A stretch of DNA of 64,000 nt from Aliishimia sp039978895 (GTDB lineage: Bacteria; Pseudomonadota; Alphaproteobacteria; Rhodobacterales; Rhodobacteraceae), in NCBI GenBank assembly GCA_039978895.1, contig JBDWAL010000017.1, positions 124,001 to 188,000 on the forward strand. The letters run 5' to 3'. Under the pieces are notes generated by a model. The model saw nothing but the letters and a program-made list of their open reading frames with translations, was not told the DNA's origin and searched no databases. Made by a program: the position numbers and the translations under genes. Positions 51,642 through 60,615 of the stretch are shown here, in pieces; within the stretch, counting starts at the first letter, position 1, and the number at the start of each line of letters is the position of its first letter.

Positions 51642-53669
51642 ATGACCCATTATCCACATCTTTTGGCCCCGCTGGACCTAGGCTTCACCACGCTCAAAAA
51701 TCGTGTCTTGATGGGCTCTATGCATACAGGCTTGGAAGAGACCAAGGATTGGAATCGCGTCGCCGAATTCTATGCAGAGCGCGCGCGCGGCGAATGTGCC
51801 CTGATGGTCACTGGTGGGATCGGTCCAAATCTTGAAGGGTCAGTTTTACCCGGCGCGGCGATGATGACCACCGACGAAGACGTCCAGAACCATAGCGTTG
51901 TGACAGATCGCGTGCATGAAGCGGGCGGCAAAATCGCTATGCAAATCCTGCATGCTGGCCGCTATGCCTATGGACCGATGTGCGTGGCCCCGTCTGCAAT
52001 CAAGTCTCCTATTTCACCATTTCCACCGACCGAACTGGACGAAAACGGCATTCAGAAACAAATCAATGACATCGTGAATGCCGCCGTTTTGGCCCAAAAA
52101 GCTGGGTATGACGGTGTCGAAATCATGGGCTCGGAGGGATATTTCCTCAATCAGTTCATCGTCACGCACACCAATAAACGCACCGACCAATGGGGCGGCA
52201 GCTATGAAAACCGCATCCGCTTGCCCATCGAGGTGGTGCGCCGCACACGTGAAGCCGTCGGGACAGACTTCATCATCATCTATCGTCTCTCGATGATCGA
52301 CTTGATCCCCAACGGATCCACAACTGAGGAAGTCATTCAACTTGCCAAAGAAGTCGAGACCGCGGGAGCAACAATAATCAACACGGGTATCGGGTGGCAC
52401 GAGGCTCGCATCCCAACTATCGCGACCTCCGTGCCGCGCAAAGCGTTCGCTTGGGTGACCAAAAAACTGATGGGACATGTGAACATCCCCATCATAACCT
52501 CCAACCGGATCAACACCCCAGAAGTTGGTGAAGACGTATTGGCAGACGGATGCGCGGACATGATTTCGATGGCTCGCCCCATGTTGGCCGACCCGCATTT
52601 TGTTCGCAAAGCCATGGGCAATGAAGCCGCACAGATCGCACCTTGCATCGCGTGCAACCAAGCTTGTTTGGATCACACCTTCAGCGGAAAATTGACGTCC
52701 TGTTTGGTGAACCCGAAAGCTTGCAACGAGACCGAGTTGACGATCCAACCCGCACAAACGAAGAAAACAATCGCGATTGTCGGCGCGGGACCTGCAGGCC
52801 TGTCCACAGCGATCACCTGCGCTGAACGTGGACACAAAGTGACCGTTATCGACCGCGCCGCAGAAATTGGCGGCCAACTTAACCTAGCCAAACAAATTCC
52901 GGGCAAAGAAGAATTCTGGGGATTTGTAGATTGGTATCGCACCATGATGGACGTTCACGGCATTGAAGTCCGTCTGGAAACAGAAGCAACCGCTGAAACT
53001 TTAGCAGGGTATGACGAGGTTATCATTGCCACCGGTGTCGAACCCCGCGATCCCGGAATTCCCGGTCAAGACCGCGACAATGTTGTCAGCTATATCGATA
53101 TCCTCAACGGGTCAGCCACAGCAGGAAAGAACGTTGCTGTCATCGGCGCGGGCGGCATCGGCTTTGATGTTTCAGAATTCCTTGTGCATGAAGGTGACAG
53201 CCCAACAGAGAACCTGCCACTTTGGATGAAGGAATGGGGCGTTGCAGACCCTGCTGAGCATCGCTCTGGCCTTGCACCGGAAGGTCCGCAACCACATGCG
53301 CCTGCGCGAAATGTGACCCTGTTGCAGCGTAAAGCTGAAAAGCACGGGAAACGTTTGGGTAAAACAACAGGCTGGATTCACCGTGCTTCATTGAAAATGA
53401 AGGATGTGACCTTTGTTGGCGGCGTGAACTATGAACGCATCGATGATCAAGGTTTACACGTCAGTTTTGGCGAGGCACGGGAAAACCCGCAAATCATCCC
53501 GGCGGACACTGTAGTATTGTGTGCGGGACAGCATCCATTGCGCGAACTCGCCGATGCCTTGGAGGCCAAGGGAACATCTGCACATGTGATTGGCGGCGCT
53601 GATGTGGCATCTGAACTGGATGCAAAACGCGCGATTGATCAAGGGACACGGCTCGCGGCGACACTATAA
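51642..53669 (+). CDS. fadH: 2,4-dienoyl-CoA reductase (FadH-like flavoprotein)
   Basis: The 675-residue protein begins after a GAGGAGG site. An old-yellow-enzyme barrel fills residues 1-365 (FTTLKNRVLMGSMHTGLEE, GYDGVEIMGSEGYFLNQF, YRLSMIDLIPNGS). A [4Fe-4S] site C-x2-C-x3-C-x11-C is in CIACNQACLDHTFSGKLTSC. An FAD fold starts with AIVGAGPAGLS and an NADPH fold with VAVIGAGGIGFD. The length matches E. coli FadH (about 670). It reduces 2,4-dienoyl-CoA during the breakdown of unsaturated fatty acids. Confidence 0.92.
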   Translation: MTHYPHLLAPLDLGFTTLKNRVLMGSMHTGLEETKDWNRVAEFYAERARGECALMVTGGIGPNLEGSVLPGAAMMTTDEDVQNHSVVTDRVHEAGGKIAMQILHAGRYAYGPMCVAPSAIKSPISPFPPTELDENGIQKQINDIVNAAVLAQKAGYDGVEIMGSEGYFLNQFIVTHTNKRTDQWGGSYENRIRLPIEVVRRTREAVGTDFIIIYRLSMIDLIPNGSTTEEVIQLAKEVETAGATIINTGIGWHEARIPTIATSVPRKAFAWVTKKLMGHVNIPIITSNRINTPEVGEDVLADGCADMISMARPMLADPHFVRKAMGNEAAQIAPCIACNQACLDHTFSGKLTSCLVNPKACNETELTIQPAQTKKTIAIVGAGPAGLSTAITCAERGHKVTVIDRAAEIGGQLNLAKQIPGKEEFWGFVDWYRTMMDVHGIEVRLETEATAETLAGYDEVIIATGVEPRDPGIPGQDRDNVVSYIDILNGSATAGKNVAVIGAGGIGFDVSEFLVHEGDSPTENLPLWMKEWGVADPAEHRSGLAPEGPQPHAPARNVTLLQRKAEKHGKRLGKTTGWIHRASLKMKDVTFVGGVNYERIDDQGLHVSFGEARENPQIIPADTVVLCAGQHPLRELADALEAKGTSAHVIGGADVASELDAKRAIDQGTRLAATL

Positions 53670-53732
53670 CCCCCGTCCTGCGCATCAAAAGTTTGCGACT
53701 ATTTCCCATGCGCGCCTTGTGGCAAAACGCGC

Positions 53733-54299
53733 ATGGGTGCACAGTGGCGCAGATTCTTGAACAAGGCGAAGCTTATTCCAACTAAGCCCAACACCTCGGA
53801 AACGGAAATTCGCGCTGGCATTCCAGACGTGTTTCCACGTCTGTGGCGCTATGGGCTTTCGTTGACGGGGCGGCGTGATTGGGCAGAGGACCTTGCACAA
53901 CAAACGTGTCTGCGCGCTTTAGAAAAAGCCTCCAACTTTCAAGTCGGCACCCATCTGGACCGCTGGATGTTTCGGATGATGCACAATTTGTGGATCAACG
54001 AGCTTCGATCCAAAAAGGTTCGCACCGGGGCTGGTTTGGTGGCTGTCGAAGATACACCACTTGAAGATACGAGGCCGGACACGGAATCGAATATTTTCGC
54101 CAACCAAGTGTTAACTGCAGTGAACGGCCTTCCCGAAGCGCAGCGCGCCTGCGTTATGCTAGCATATGTGGAAGGCTACAGTTATCAGGAATGCGCGTCT
54201 ATTTTGGATGTGCCCATCGGAACGATCATGAGCCGACTCGCCGCCGCGCGCAGTAAGCTCGCGCCTCTGAAACAATTGGAAAAGGCCAAACAAGGGTGA
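53733..54299 (+). CDS. ECF-type RNA polymerase sigma factor
   Basis: The 188-residue protein has sigma region 2 (RLWRYGLSLTGRRDWAEDLAQQTCLRALEKASNFQ... RWMFRMMHNLWINELRSKK) and region 4 (LPEAQRACVMLAYVEGYSYQECASILDVPIGTIMSRLAAARSKL). The start ATG has no strong ribosome site; a TTG at 53757 could replace it. Its stop overlaps the anti-sigma gene's start. The pair probably responds to an envelope or redox signal, but the sequence does not show which. Confidence 0.9.
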   Translation: MGAQWRRFLNKAKLIPTKPNTSETEIRAGIPDVFPRLWRYGLSLTGRRDWAEDLAQQTCLRALEKASNFQVGTHLDRWMFRMMHNLWINELRSKKVRTGAGLVAVEDTPLEDTRPDTESNIFANQVLTAVNGLPEAQRACVMLAYVEGYSYQECASILDVPIGTIMSRLAAARSKLAPLKQLEKAKQG

Positions 54300-55054
54300 T
54301 GGACCAGCAGCGGAGATTTTCAGACGAAGAGCTCACCGCATTCCTTGATGGGGAGGCGGCGACGGACGACGTGCGCGCCATTGAAGCTGCGCTCGATCAA
54401 GATACCGAACTCGCTCAACGCTTATCAGATCTCGATATTTCATTCTTGGACCTTAAGGGTCAGTTTGATGGCCTGTTGGCACAGGCCCCACCCGTTCCTG
54501 ATCTTCCCGCCGCACTGCCGACTGTAGCCAATCTGAATTCGACCCCGCGTTGGCCTAGTCTCGGATTGGGGCTTAGCGCGGGACTTGTTGCGGGTTTTGC
54601 GATGGCTGTCACCTTTGGACTGACGCGCCCACCTGCCCCGGAACCAACACGGGGCTGGCTAAGTGTCGTGGCAGGCTACCAGATGCTCTATACGCCGGAA
54701 ACACTGGTAAGCGCCGAGACCAGCCATGGCACGCCATTGACCGTGTTATCCGACATCGTTGGTTTAGATCTGACCGCTTTGGCCCAAGTCGAAGGGTTGA
54801 CCTTCAAGCGCGCTCAACGACTTGGGTTCAACGGAAAACCATTGATCCAAATCGCCTATACGCTTCCCGATGGAACCCCCTTTGCCATCTGTATTCTGCC
54901 TAATGGCTCAGAAGCCCGCGGGCCACGCTTTCAGGAACTTGAAGGCATGCAGGCTGCCGATTGGACCACAGGCAGCCATGGTGTGTTGCTCATTGGTGGA
55001 GACGATCCATCGGCTCTTGGCGCGCTTGCGGATACAGTAGAAACACTTTTGTAA
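54299..55054 (+). CDS. Anti-sigma factor (transmembrane)
   Basis: The 251-residue protein starts at the ATG at 54299, inside the sigma stop (TGATG); a GTG at 54296 is also in frame. The N-terminal FSDEELTAFLDGEAATDDVRAIEAAL is the anti-sigma head that would hold the ECF factor, and a single membrane helix (LGLGLSAGLVAGFAMAVTFGL) lies at about residue 100. The C-terminal part is periplasmic. The zinc-binding HxxxCxxC motif is absent. Confidence 0.85.
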   Translation: MDQQRRFSDEELTAFLDGEAATDDVRAIEAALDQDTELAQRLSDLDISFLDLKGQFDGLLAQAPPVPDLPAALPTVANLNSTPRWPSLGLGLSAGLVAGFAMAVTFGLTRPPAPEPTRGWLSVVAGYQMLYTPETLVSAETSHGTPLTVLSDIVGLDLTALAQVEGLTFKRAQRLGFNGKPLIQIAYTLPDGTPFAICILPNGSEARGPRFQELEGMQAADWTTGSHGVLLIGGDDPSALGALADTVETLL

Positions 55055-55055
55055 G

Positions 55056-55403
55056 CTACGCCTCGTGGACTTGACGGCTGTCTTGCGGAGCCTCGTCACG
55101 CTCAGTCATGCCATAATCTCGCAGCACATGGGTCACCCGCAAACGATAGTCTGCGAAAACTCCGCCGCGTCCTTTCGACTGCGCTGATCGATGCTCAGAC
55201 AAGTGGCGCCACCGTTTCACGGCATCTTCATCCTCAAAAAAAGACAAAGACAATAACTTGTCGGGGTCTGTTAGGCTTTGGAAGCGTTCGACCGAAATGA
55301 AGCCTTCAACCTCTTCGACCAAAGGGCGCATTGAGGCCGCAATATCCAAATATTCGGCCTTACGGCCTTTTGTTGGAATGACTTCAAAAATTACAGCAAT
55401 CAT
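55056..55403 (-). CDS. Antibiotic biosynthesis monooxygenase-like protein
   Basis: The 115-residue protein has one ABM ferredoxin-like fold: AVIFEVIPTKGRKAEYLDIAA, EEVEGFISVERFQSL and LLSLSFFEDEDAVKRWR. Small proteins of this type act on quinones or polyketides, or have unknown roles. It overlaps the NIPSNAP-type gene (ATGA) and makes a two-gene operon divergent from a LysR gene. It is convergent with the anti-sigma gene (1 bp gap). Confidence 0.85.
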   Translation of the reverse strand: MIAVIFEVIPTKGRKAEYLDIAASMRPLVEEVEGFISVERFQSLTDPDKLLSLSFFEDEDAVKRWRHLSEHRSAQSKGRGGVFADYRLRVTHVLRDYGMTERDEAPQDSRQVHEA

Positions 55404-55705
55404 CTGTCCACCCTTTCGACCCACGTTCGGTCCTCACGCAGCAGAAATTTCTCTGCCTGTGCAAATTCATAGTTTTCTCGACCAAGCGGATCTGAAGCCA
55501 GTCGCGCGCGGTATGCTTCATAATCTGCTAACGAGGTGACATTGTATATGCCGTAACCCAAAGTTGATGAACCTTCCTTGGGCGCATAATATCCAATCAA
55601 ATCTGCGCCACATCGCGGGATGGCTTTGCCCCAGTTGCGGGCATATTGAACGAATTCAGCGCGTTTGGTTGGATCGATTTGGTAACGAATAACGCATGTT
55701 AACAT
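55400..55705 (-). CDS. NIPSNAP-family small protein
   Basis: The 101-residue protein starts at the ATG at 55705 with GGAG eight bases upstream. It is a second dimeric alpha-beta barrel: TCVIRYQIDPTKRAEFVQYARNWGKAIPRCGADLIGYY, and VTSLADYEAYRARLASDPL. NIPSNAP proteins have no fixed enzymatic role. It is the first gene after the LysR-facing promoter region and is coupled to the ABM-type gene. Confidence 0.85.
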   Translation of the reverse strand: MLTCVIRYQIDPTKRAEFVQYARNWGKAIPRCGADLIGYYAPKEGSSTLGYGIYNVTSLADYEAYRARLASDPLGRENYEFAQAEKFLLREDRTWVERVDR

Positions 55706-55938
55706 GGCGTGGTCTCCTGTGGTTCTCATTGCGTGTATCGCACAGAAAAAGCGATCAATGCTTCGACCCAGACCGAACTATAGAAATCGTTTACCAAGTC
55801 GAAACGCCTTGTTTCCCTGTTTCCCAGAGCTGACCAATAAGACCAAATACCCTGATATTATCTCATCCCCGCCCCCTTCTTGCCTGAATTGAGGCGGATA
55901 ACCGCTGATGAAGAACGAGCGAAAATGAGAGGACGGCT
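55706..55938. promoter_or_regulatory. Divergent promoter region of the LysR gene and the NIPSNAP/ABM operon
   Basis: This 233-bp non-coding segment separates a LysR regulator from two small barrel-protein genes on the other strand. It is AT-richer than its surroundings, as expected for a shared control region. I could not mark a convincing T-N11-A box by eye. LysR regulators usually control the gene they face, so the operon is the likely target (inference). Confidence 0.45.
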
Positions 55939-56844
55939 ATGGACCGCCTGACGGAAATGGAAGCCTTTGCCACTGTTGTGGACCAAGGTGGATTCACAGA
56001 CGCTGCCAAGAAGATGGGGATTTCAAAATCTGCTGTCTCCAAACATGTATCGAGCCTTGAGGCCCGCCTTGGCGCACGGCTCCTTAACAGAACAACACGG
56101 CGTGTTTCACCAACAGAAATCGGCCTCGCTTATTATGATCGTGCCCGCCGGGTTCTAAACGATGCTGGCGAAGCAGACGCATTGGTAACATCGATGCAAT
56201 CAGCGCCTTCAGGCCTGTTGCGGATCAGTGTGGCAACCGATTTTGGGGTGAACCATCTGTCACCGCTCTTATCGGGCTTCTTGGATGAATTTCCCGATAT
56301 CACTGTGAATATGGTGCTAAACAATCGCTATGTTGAGTTGATCTCGGAAGGGTTCGACATGGCTGTGCGCATCGGGGAGTTGGAAGATAGCACCCTGCGC
56401 GCACGCAAACTGACTGAAACCAGCAAACGTATGATCGCGTCGCCAGGATACATTCAAAAATTTGGACGTCCGCAGCGGATCGACGACTTGAACGAACATA
56501 AATTACTGCATTATTCAAATCAATCGTCAGGAAATGTCTGGAAGATCACAGCGCCATCCGGCGAAAAGCGACAGGTGCGGACTGCCGGTTGGCTATCGGT
56601 GAATGATGGACAATCATTGCTTAACGCTGCGATCTCGGGCCTCGGCATCGCTTACTTACCCAGCTTTCTGTATGCAGACGCGATGGACAAGGGCCTGATT
56701 GAAGACGCAATTCCCGATTTACCGATTGAGACACAAGGCATCTATGCGGTTTACCCGCCAGGCCGCTTCACTCAACCGAAAGTTCGCGCATTTATCGACT
56801 TTCTGGTTCATGAATTTGCCGACAAAGGCCCCACGGTCTGGTAA
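55939..56844 (+). CDS. LysR-family transcriptional regulator
   Basis: The 301-residue protein has the LysR winged helix (MEAFATVVDQGGFTDAAKKMGISKSAVSKHVSSLEARLGARLLNRTTRRV) and the C-terminal effector domain (GLLRISVATDFGVNHLSPLLSGFLDEFPDI, and so on) of the AaeR/CrgA-type group. GAGAGGAC precedes the ATG. An intrinsic terminator follows. The divergent NIPSNAP/ABM operon is the likely target. Confidence 0.93.
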   Translation: MDRLTEMEAFATVVDQGGFTDAAKKMGISKSAVSKHVSSLEARLGARLLNRTTRRVSPTEIGLAYYDRARRVLNDAGEADALVTSMQSAPSGLLRISVATDFGVNHLSPLLSGFLDEFPDITVNMVLNNRYVELISEGFDMAVRIGELEDSTLRARKLTETSKRMIASPGYIQKFGRPQRIDDLNEHKLLHYSNQSSGNVWKITAPSGEKRQVRTAGWLSVNDGQSLLNAAISGLGIAYLPSFLYADAMDKGLIEDAIPDLPIETQGIYAVYPPGRFTQPKVRAFIDFLVHEFADKGPTVW

Positions 56845-56875
56845 CCATTTCCCTCCCTCGAAAGAGAACCTTTTG

Positions 56876-56905
56876 ATCCGGCGACGCTGTTCGCCGGATT
56901 TTTTT
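56876..56905 (+). terminator. Rho-independent terminator after the LysR gene
   Basis: A 9-bp perfect stem (ATCCGGCGA / TCGCCGGAT) with a 6-base loop is followed by TTTTTT, 31 bases after the stop codon. Its T-run reaches the stop codon of the convergent OmpA gene. Confidence 0.88.
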
Positions 56906-57836
56906 ATTGGGTCGTAAGCACAATTACTTCGACACGTCGGTTTGCTTCGCGACCACTTGCATTCAAATTGGACGCCCTTGGTGCCAGATACCCCATGCCT
57001 TCCGCATCTAATTGCGATGCGCGGATGTTATGCGTGTCGATCAACCGTTGACGCACGGCTTGCGCGCGCTGTTTGGAAATTCGAATATTTCCATCCAAAG
57101 ATCCGACTGAATCAGTATGTCCGACCAAAGCAACCCGAAGTTCGGGGTTCGCTTTCAGGAAAGCCGCCAATTCGACCAGACCTGCGAAAGGCCCTGCCCC
57201 AAGTGTCGTCGCACCTGTTTCAAATTCCAGCCCGTCCAACACGATAGACCCTTGAGCCAAAAGGTCAGGCGCAGCGTCAGTATTGACGACGGGCGAGGGC
57301 CGCTTGATGATCGGCGCAGATGGTTTGATTTCAGTTGCGAAACTCGCATCCCGAGACACCTCAACCACTTGAAGATACGCCAAGTCTTGCGTCGTGCTCG
57401 CCAAAAGCATCACAGCAGATGTCGGCGCCCCTTCCGGCCCTTTGAGAAGGGTCATGAAGTGAAACTGGCGCAAGTTGACAAACATATAAGGGGCAGCCAA
57501 CACATCGATCCCGAACCGGAAATCGAAACCACCACATCGATCTGTGTCACAATCGAAATCAGGCCGATATCCATCTTGGGACAACTGTATTTGTAATGGC
57601 TGGATGATTTGAAACGGCGTTTGCCCGTTGCCGTCGATCTGCCATGCTTGTCGTCGCACAGCGCCAATCAGATTACGCGTTGGAATATTCTCGTTCGCAA
57701 AAGCTCCGACCGGCACCGCATACGAATCTTGTTCCGCTACAGTTTCCCGGGTCAGACGCGCTGCGCCCGGCAGGTCCAATGCCGCTGCACCAGACCCCAC
57801 GACAAACGCCGCGCAGAGAGCCCCAAATCGGATCAT
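56904..57836 (-). CDS. Exported OmpA-family protein
   Basis: The 310-residue protein has a signal peptide ending near residue 19 (VGSGAAA). The central part has two Cys in DCDTDRCGG. The C-terminal OmpA domain (about 195-310) shows LEFETGATTLG, LRVALVGHTDSVGSLDGNIRISKQRAQAVRQRL and GREANRRVEVIVL. No lipobox is seen. It would hold peptidoglycan from the periplasm. Its ATG overlaps the stop of the preceding gene, so it closes a three-gene operon. Confidence 0.9.
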   Translation of the reverse strand: MIRFGALCAAFVVGSGAAALDLPGAARLTRETVAEQDSYAVPVGAFANENIPTRNLIGAVRRQAWQIDGNGQTPFQIIQPLQIQLSQDGYRPDFDCDTDRCGGFDFRFGIDVLAAPYMFVNLRQFHFMTLLKGPEGAPTSAVMLLASTTQDLAYLQVVEVSRDASFATEIKPSAPIIKRPSPVVNTDAAPDLLAQGSIVLDGLEFETGATTLGAGPFAGLVELAAFLKANPELRVALVGHTDSVGSLDGNIRISKQRAQAVRQRLIDTHNIRASQLDAEGMGYLAPRASNLNASGREANRRVEVIVLTTQ

Positions 57837-58399
57837 CGTGATGAAGCGTGATACTCCGGGTTGGGCCGCATATCGGTGCCACTGGCAACCCGGTTGGTCA
57901 TGTTAAAAAACCCTGCAACACTGGCAATGTCCCAGATATCGCGTTCATTAAACCCAACATCCCGCAAAACTTGGCGGTCTGTTTCATCCACATCTGCACT
58001 AGACTTCGTCAGCTTTGCTGCAAAATCAAGCATAGCGCGTTGTTTGGGTTCTAAGTCAGCGACTTTATAGTTCATCACCATCATTTCACCCAAGATAGGA
58101 TCACCCGACAATTGCCGCACAGCCGCCCCATGGGCAACCAAACAGTAAAAACACTTATTGATCGAAGAGACGACCACAGCAATCATTTCGCGTTCAAGTT
58201 TTGACAACCCACTTTGTGCCAACATCACATCGTTGTAGAACGCCGTGAAGGCATTTAATTTTTCAATATCAAAGGCGTATGCTTGCAGAACATTGGGAAT
58301 CATTCCCAACTTTTCAGTGCAGATATCAAAATATTTCTGCGTCTCTGGCGGCAACGGGTCTGCCATGGGCAGGTTAAGGGCTGTGGGTTGGTCGCTCAT
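57833..58399 (-). CDS. AhpD-like peroxidase-related protein
   Basis: The 188-residue protein starts at the ATG at 58399, with GGAGCG seven bases upstream. It is an alkylhydroperoxidase AhpD-type fold: KLEREMIAVVVSSINKCFYCLVAHGAAVRQL has the redox CxxC and the proton-relay His, and VGFNERDIWDIASVAGFFNMTNRVASGTDM ends it. It may reduce peroxides with a dithiol partner. The order in the operon is acetyltransferase, this gene, OmpA-type gene. Confidence 0.9.
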   Translation of the reverse strand: MSDQPTALNLPMADPLPPETQKYFDICTEKLGMIPNVLQAYAFDIEKLNAFTAFYNDVMLAQSGLSKLEREMIAVVVSSINKCFYCLVAHGAAVRQLSGDPILGEMMVMNYKVADLEPKQRAMLDFAAKLTKSSADVDETDRQVLRDVGFNERDIWDIASVAGFFNMTNRVASGTDMRPNPEYHASSR

Positions 58400-58400
58400 G

Positions 58401-59105
58401 TTACGCTCCGGGTTTGTGCCTGTAGTGATAGTGTCCCACGACCTGCATCCCAAGGGAAGCATAGAGCGCATTTGCGCCCTCATTCGCAGTCGTACACAAC
58501 ACTGAAATATGCGATGCGCCCTGTTCTTTCGCCCAAAATGCAGCCCTGCGCATCATCCATTTTGCCACACCTTGCTGACGTTGATGCCGTAGTACTTCGA
58601 CAGCATGAACCATGCAGACCCCATCATGGATCGCAGCGAACGCTGTCCCTGCCGGTTGTTCATTCCAACGGCTCAGAATGCCCGTCTTCACTTTTGCACG
58701 TGCCATCACGTCAAGCCGCGCGGGACCAATTCCGCCCTTCGCCCAGATTTCTTCCATAATCGCGAGAGGTTCCCAAATAGTGAAGGCTGTCACTCGGGGA
58801 ATTGGGACATCTGTGAGTTGCTCGACCGGGCATGCATACATCACAACAGGGTCAACTTTTACGTAACCGCGTTTGGCAAGCGCAGCATCAAGCGCGTCAT
58901 CACCATCACGAAGCATGAAGAGTGGGTCGGCCATAGCTACTTCGGCATGCGCAATATCCGCGTCCCTGTTGACCTGTGTCGCCGCCGAAACACGCTTGCC
59001 ACCGCCCGCACCATCCCGCAGCGCCCAACCGCTTGTTTGCCAATTTCTGGCAGCAGGCCATGTTCCGTCACATACTTCGTAGAGTTGCTGAGCTGTTGGG
59101 ATCAT
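58401..59105 (-). CDS. GNAT-family N-acetyltransferase
   Basis: The 234-residue protein has a GNAT core in its second half: AIHDGVCMVHAVEVLRHQRQQGVAKWMMRRAAFWAKEQGASHISVLCTTANEGANALYASLGMQVVGHYHYR. The acetyl-CoA loop is seen at RRQGVAKW (here RQQGVAK). Its ATG overlaps the stop of the CinA-like gene. The substrate is unknown. Confidence 0.88.
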   Translation of the reverse strand: MIPTAQQLYEVCDGTWPAARNWQTSGWALRDGAGGGKRVSAATQVNRDADIAHAEVAMADPLFMLRDGDDALDAALAKRGYVKVDPVVMYACPVEQLTDVPIPRVTAFTIWEPLAIMEEIWAKGGIGPARLDVMARAKVKTGILSRWNEQPAGTAFAAIHDGVCMVHAVEVLRHQRQQGVAKWMMRRAAFWAKEQGASHISVLCTTANEGANALYASLGMQVVGHYHYRHKPGA

Positions 59106-59824
59106 TCAGGAAATTCCACTTTGAGCTTCGCCATTGCAGCCTCCACTTCTGATTGATCAACCCCTCTGATGACGATCTGCGCCCCAAACACACCATCCCT
59201 CTGGAACGGATATGACCCGATCGACAAGTCAGGATAAGCTTGCGCCAAAGCACCCAATGGTCCCGCGATATCCCCTTCACCGCGAAAGATGCGCAGTGAT
59301 TGGCTGAGCAATGGCGCACCGCCTGTCAACGTGGGTAAAACAGTTGCGACCATTGCTTTAAACACCGCCGGCACACCCGCCATCACGTGAACATTGCCGA
59401 TTGTAAAACCCGGCGCGATGGAGACTGGATTGTCGATCAGAGTGGCCCCTTCCGGGATGCGCGCCATGCGCAATCGAGCTTCATTTATCTCGAATCCCAT
59501 CTTGTCGTAATGCGCCTGCAACAACGCGCGAGCATCATCGCGCACATCAATCGAAGCTCCGAACGCCGCGGCCATGCAATCGGCTGTGATGTCGTCATGC
59601 GTAGGACCAATGCCCCCGCTGGAGAAAACTGAATCGTATTCGGTCGACAACGCCTGAGCGGCTTTGATAATCGCATCTCGATCATCGCTGACGATGCGTA
59701 CTTCAGCCAAGGTGATTCCGATTTCTGTCAGCTCTGCGGCCAAATGGTGCATGTTCGCATCACGGGTGCGGCCCGATAGGATTTCATCACCGATCACAAG
59801 CATAGCGGCTGTAGGGTTTGACAT
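59102..59824 (-). CDS. CinA-like molybdopterin-binding domain protein
   Basis: The 240-residue protein starts at the ATG at 59824, with GGAG seven bases upstream. Motifs are AAMLVIGDEILSGRTRDANMHHLAAEL, the MoaB/Mog-type SSGGIGPTHDDIT and VMAGVPAVFKAMV. It has the N-terminal domain of CinA without the C-terminal amidase, so it could be a nucleotide-pyrophosphatase or a cofactor-binding protein. It heads a four-gene operon and is divergent from sfsA. Confidence 0.9.
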   Translation of the reverse strand: MSNPTAAMLVIGDEILSGRTRDANMHHLAAELTEIGITLAEVRIVSDDRDAIIKAAQALSTEYDSVFSSGGIGPTHDDITADCMAAAFGASIDVRDDARALLQAHYDKMGFEINEARLRMARIPEGATLIDNPVSIAPGFTIGNVHVMAGVPAVFKAMVATVLPTLTGGAPLLSQSLRIFRGEGDIAGPLGALAQAYPDLSIGSYPFQRDGVFGAQIVIRGVDQSEVEAAMAKLKVEFPE

Positions 59825-59873
59825 AAAGATGGTCTCCTTGAATGGCACGTGCACAGGGTATAGGGCGACGCCC

Positions 59874-60578
59874 ATGCGCTTTCAAACCGAACTTGTCTCC
59901 GCTCGCCTGATCCGTCGATACAAACGCTTTCTTGCGGATTGTATTCTAGAGGATGGACGTGAAGTGACCGCACATTGTGCTAATCCCGGATCAATGATGG
60001 GTTTGGCTGAACCGGGTATGAAAATCTGGCTGGAGCCCAATGACGACCCCAAAAAGAAGCTCAAATTTGGGTGGCGCCTTGTCGATCATGAAAATGGGCA
60101 TTTCACAGGCGTAGACACGTCGGTACCAAATCGTGCGCTTTGCGAAGCGTTGATCGGGCAGCACGTCGAACCGCTCGCAGCTTACGGGAATGTGAAGCCG
60201 GAAGTGAAATATGGCGAAAACAGTCGCATCGACTTTTTGTTAAGCGAACCCGGACTTCCCGACGCCTATGTTGAGGTTAAATCCGTGACGCTGTCGCGCC
60301 AACTCGGTATTGCGGAATTTCCTGATAGTGTCACCGCACGCGGCGCTAAGCACCTAAACGAACTTGGTAAAATGGTTTCTGATGGCCATCGTGCTGTCAT
60401 GTTGTACCTTGTGCAACGTACTGACTGCCATTCGGTCACCCTCGCAGATGATATCGACCCAACCTACCATGCGGCGTTTTTGCGAGCACAAGCCGCTGGG
60501 GTTGACGTAATCGCTTTGGGGACCGATATCTCGACTCAAGAGATTAATGTTGCCAATAGTTTACAGTTTCTGCTGTGA
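59874..60578 (+). CDS. sfsA: Sugar fermentation stimulation protein SfsA
   Basis: The 234-residue protein starts at the ATG at 59874; earlier frame is unlikely because it overlaps the CinA-like gene. Family marks are MRFQTELVSARLIRRYKRFLADC, EVTAHCANPGSMMGL, NSRIDFLLSEPGLPDAYVEVKSVTL and FPDSVTARGAKHLNELGKM. The catalytic-looking D/E-V-K pattern resembles nuclease folds. SfsA is DNA binding in E. coli, but its role here is open. The gap to map is 37 bp. Confidence 0.93.
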   Translation: MRFQTELVSARLIRRYKRFLADCILEDGREVTAHCANPGSMMGLAEPGMKIWLEPNDDPKKKLKFGWRLVDHENGHFTGVDTSVPNRALCEALIGQHVEPLAAYGNVKPEVKYGENSRIDFLLSEPGLPDAYVEVKSVTLSRQLGIAEFPDSVTARGAKHLNELGKMVSDGHRAVMLYLVQRTDCHSVTLADDIDPTYHAAFLRAQAAGVDVIALGTDISTQEINVANSLQFLL

Positions 60579-60615
60579 CCCTTAACCTTAAGTAACATTT
60601 CGACGGAGATCCGAC

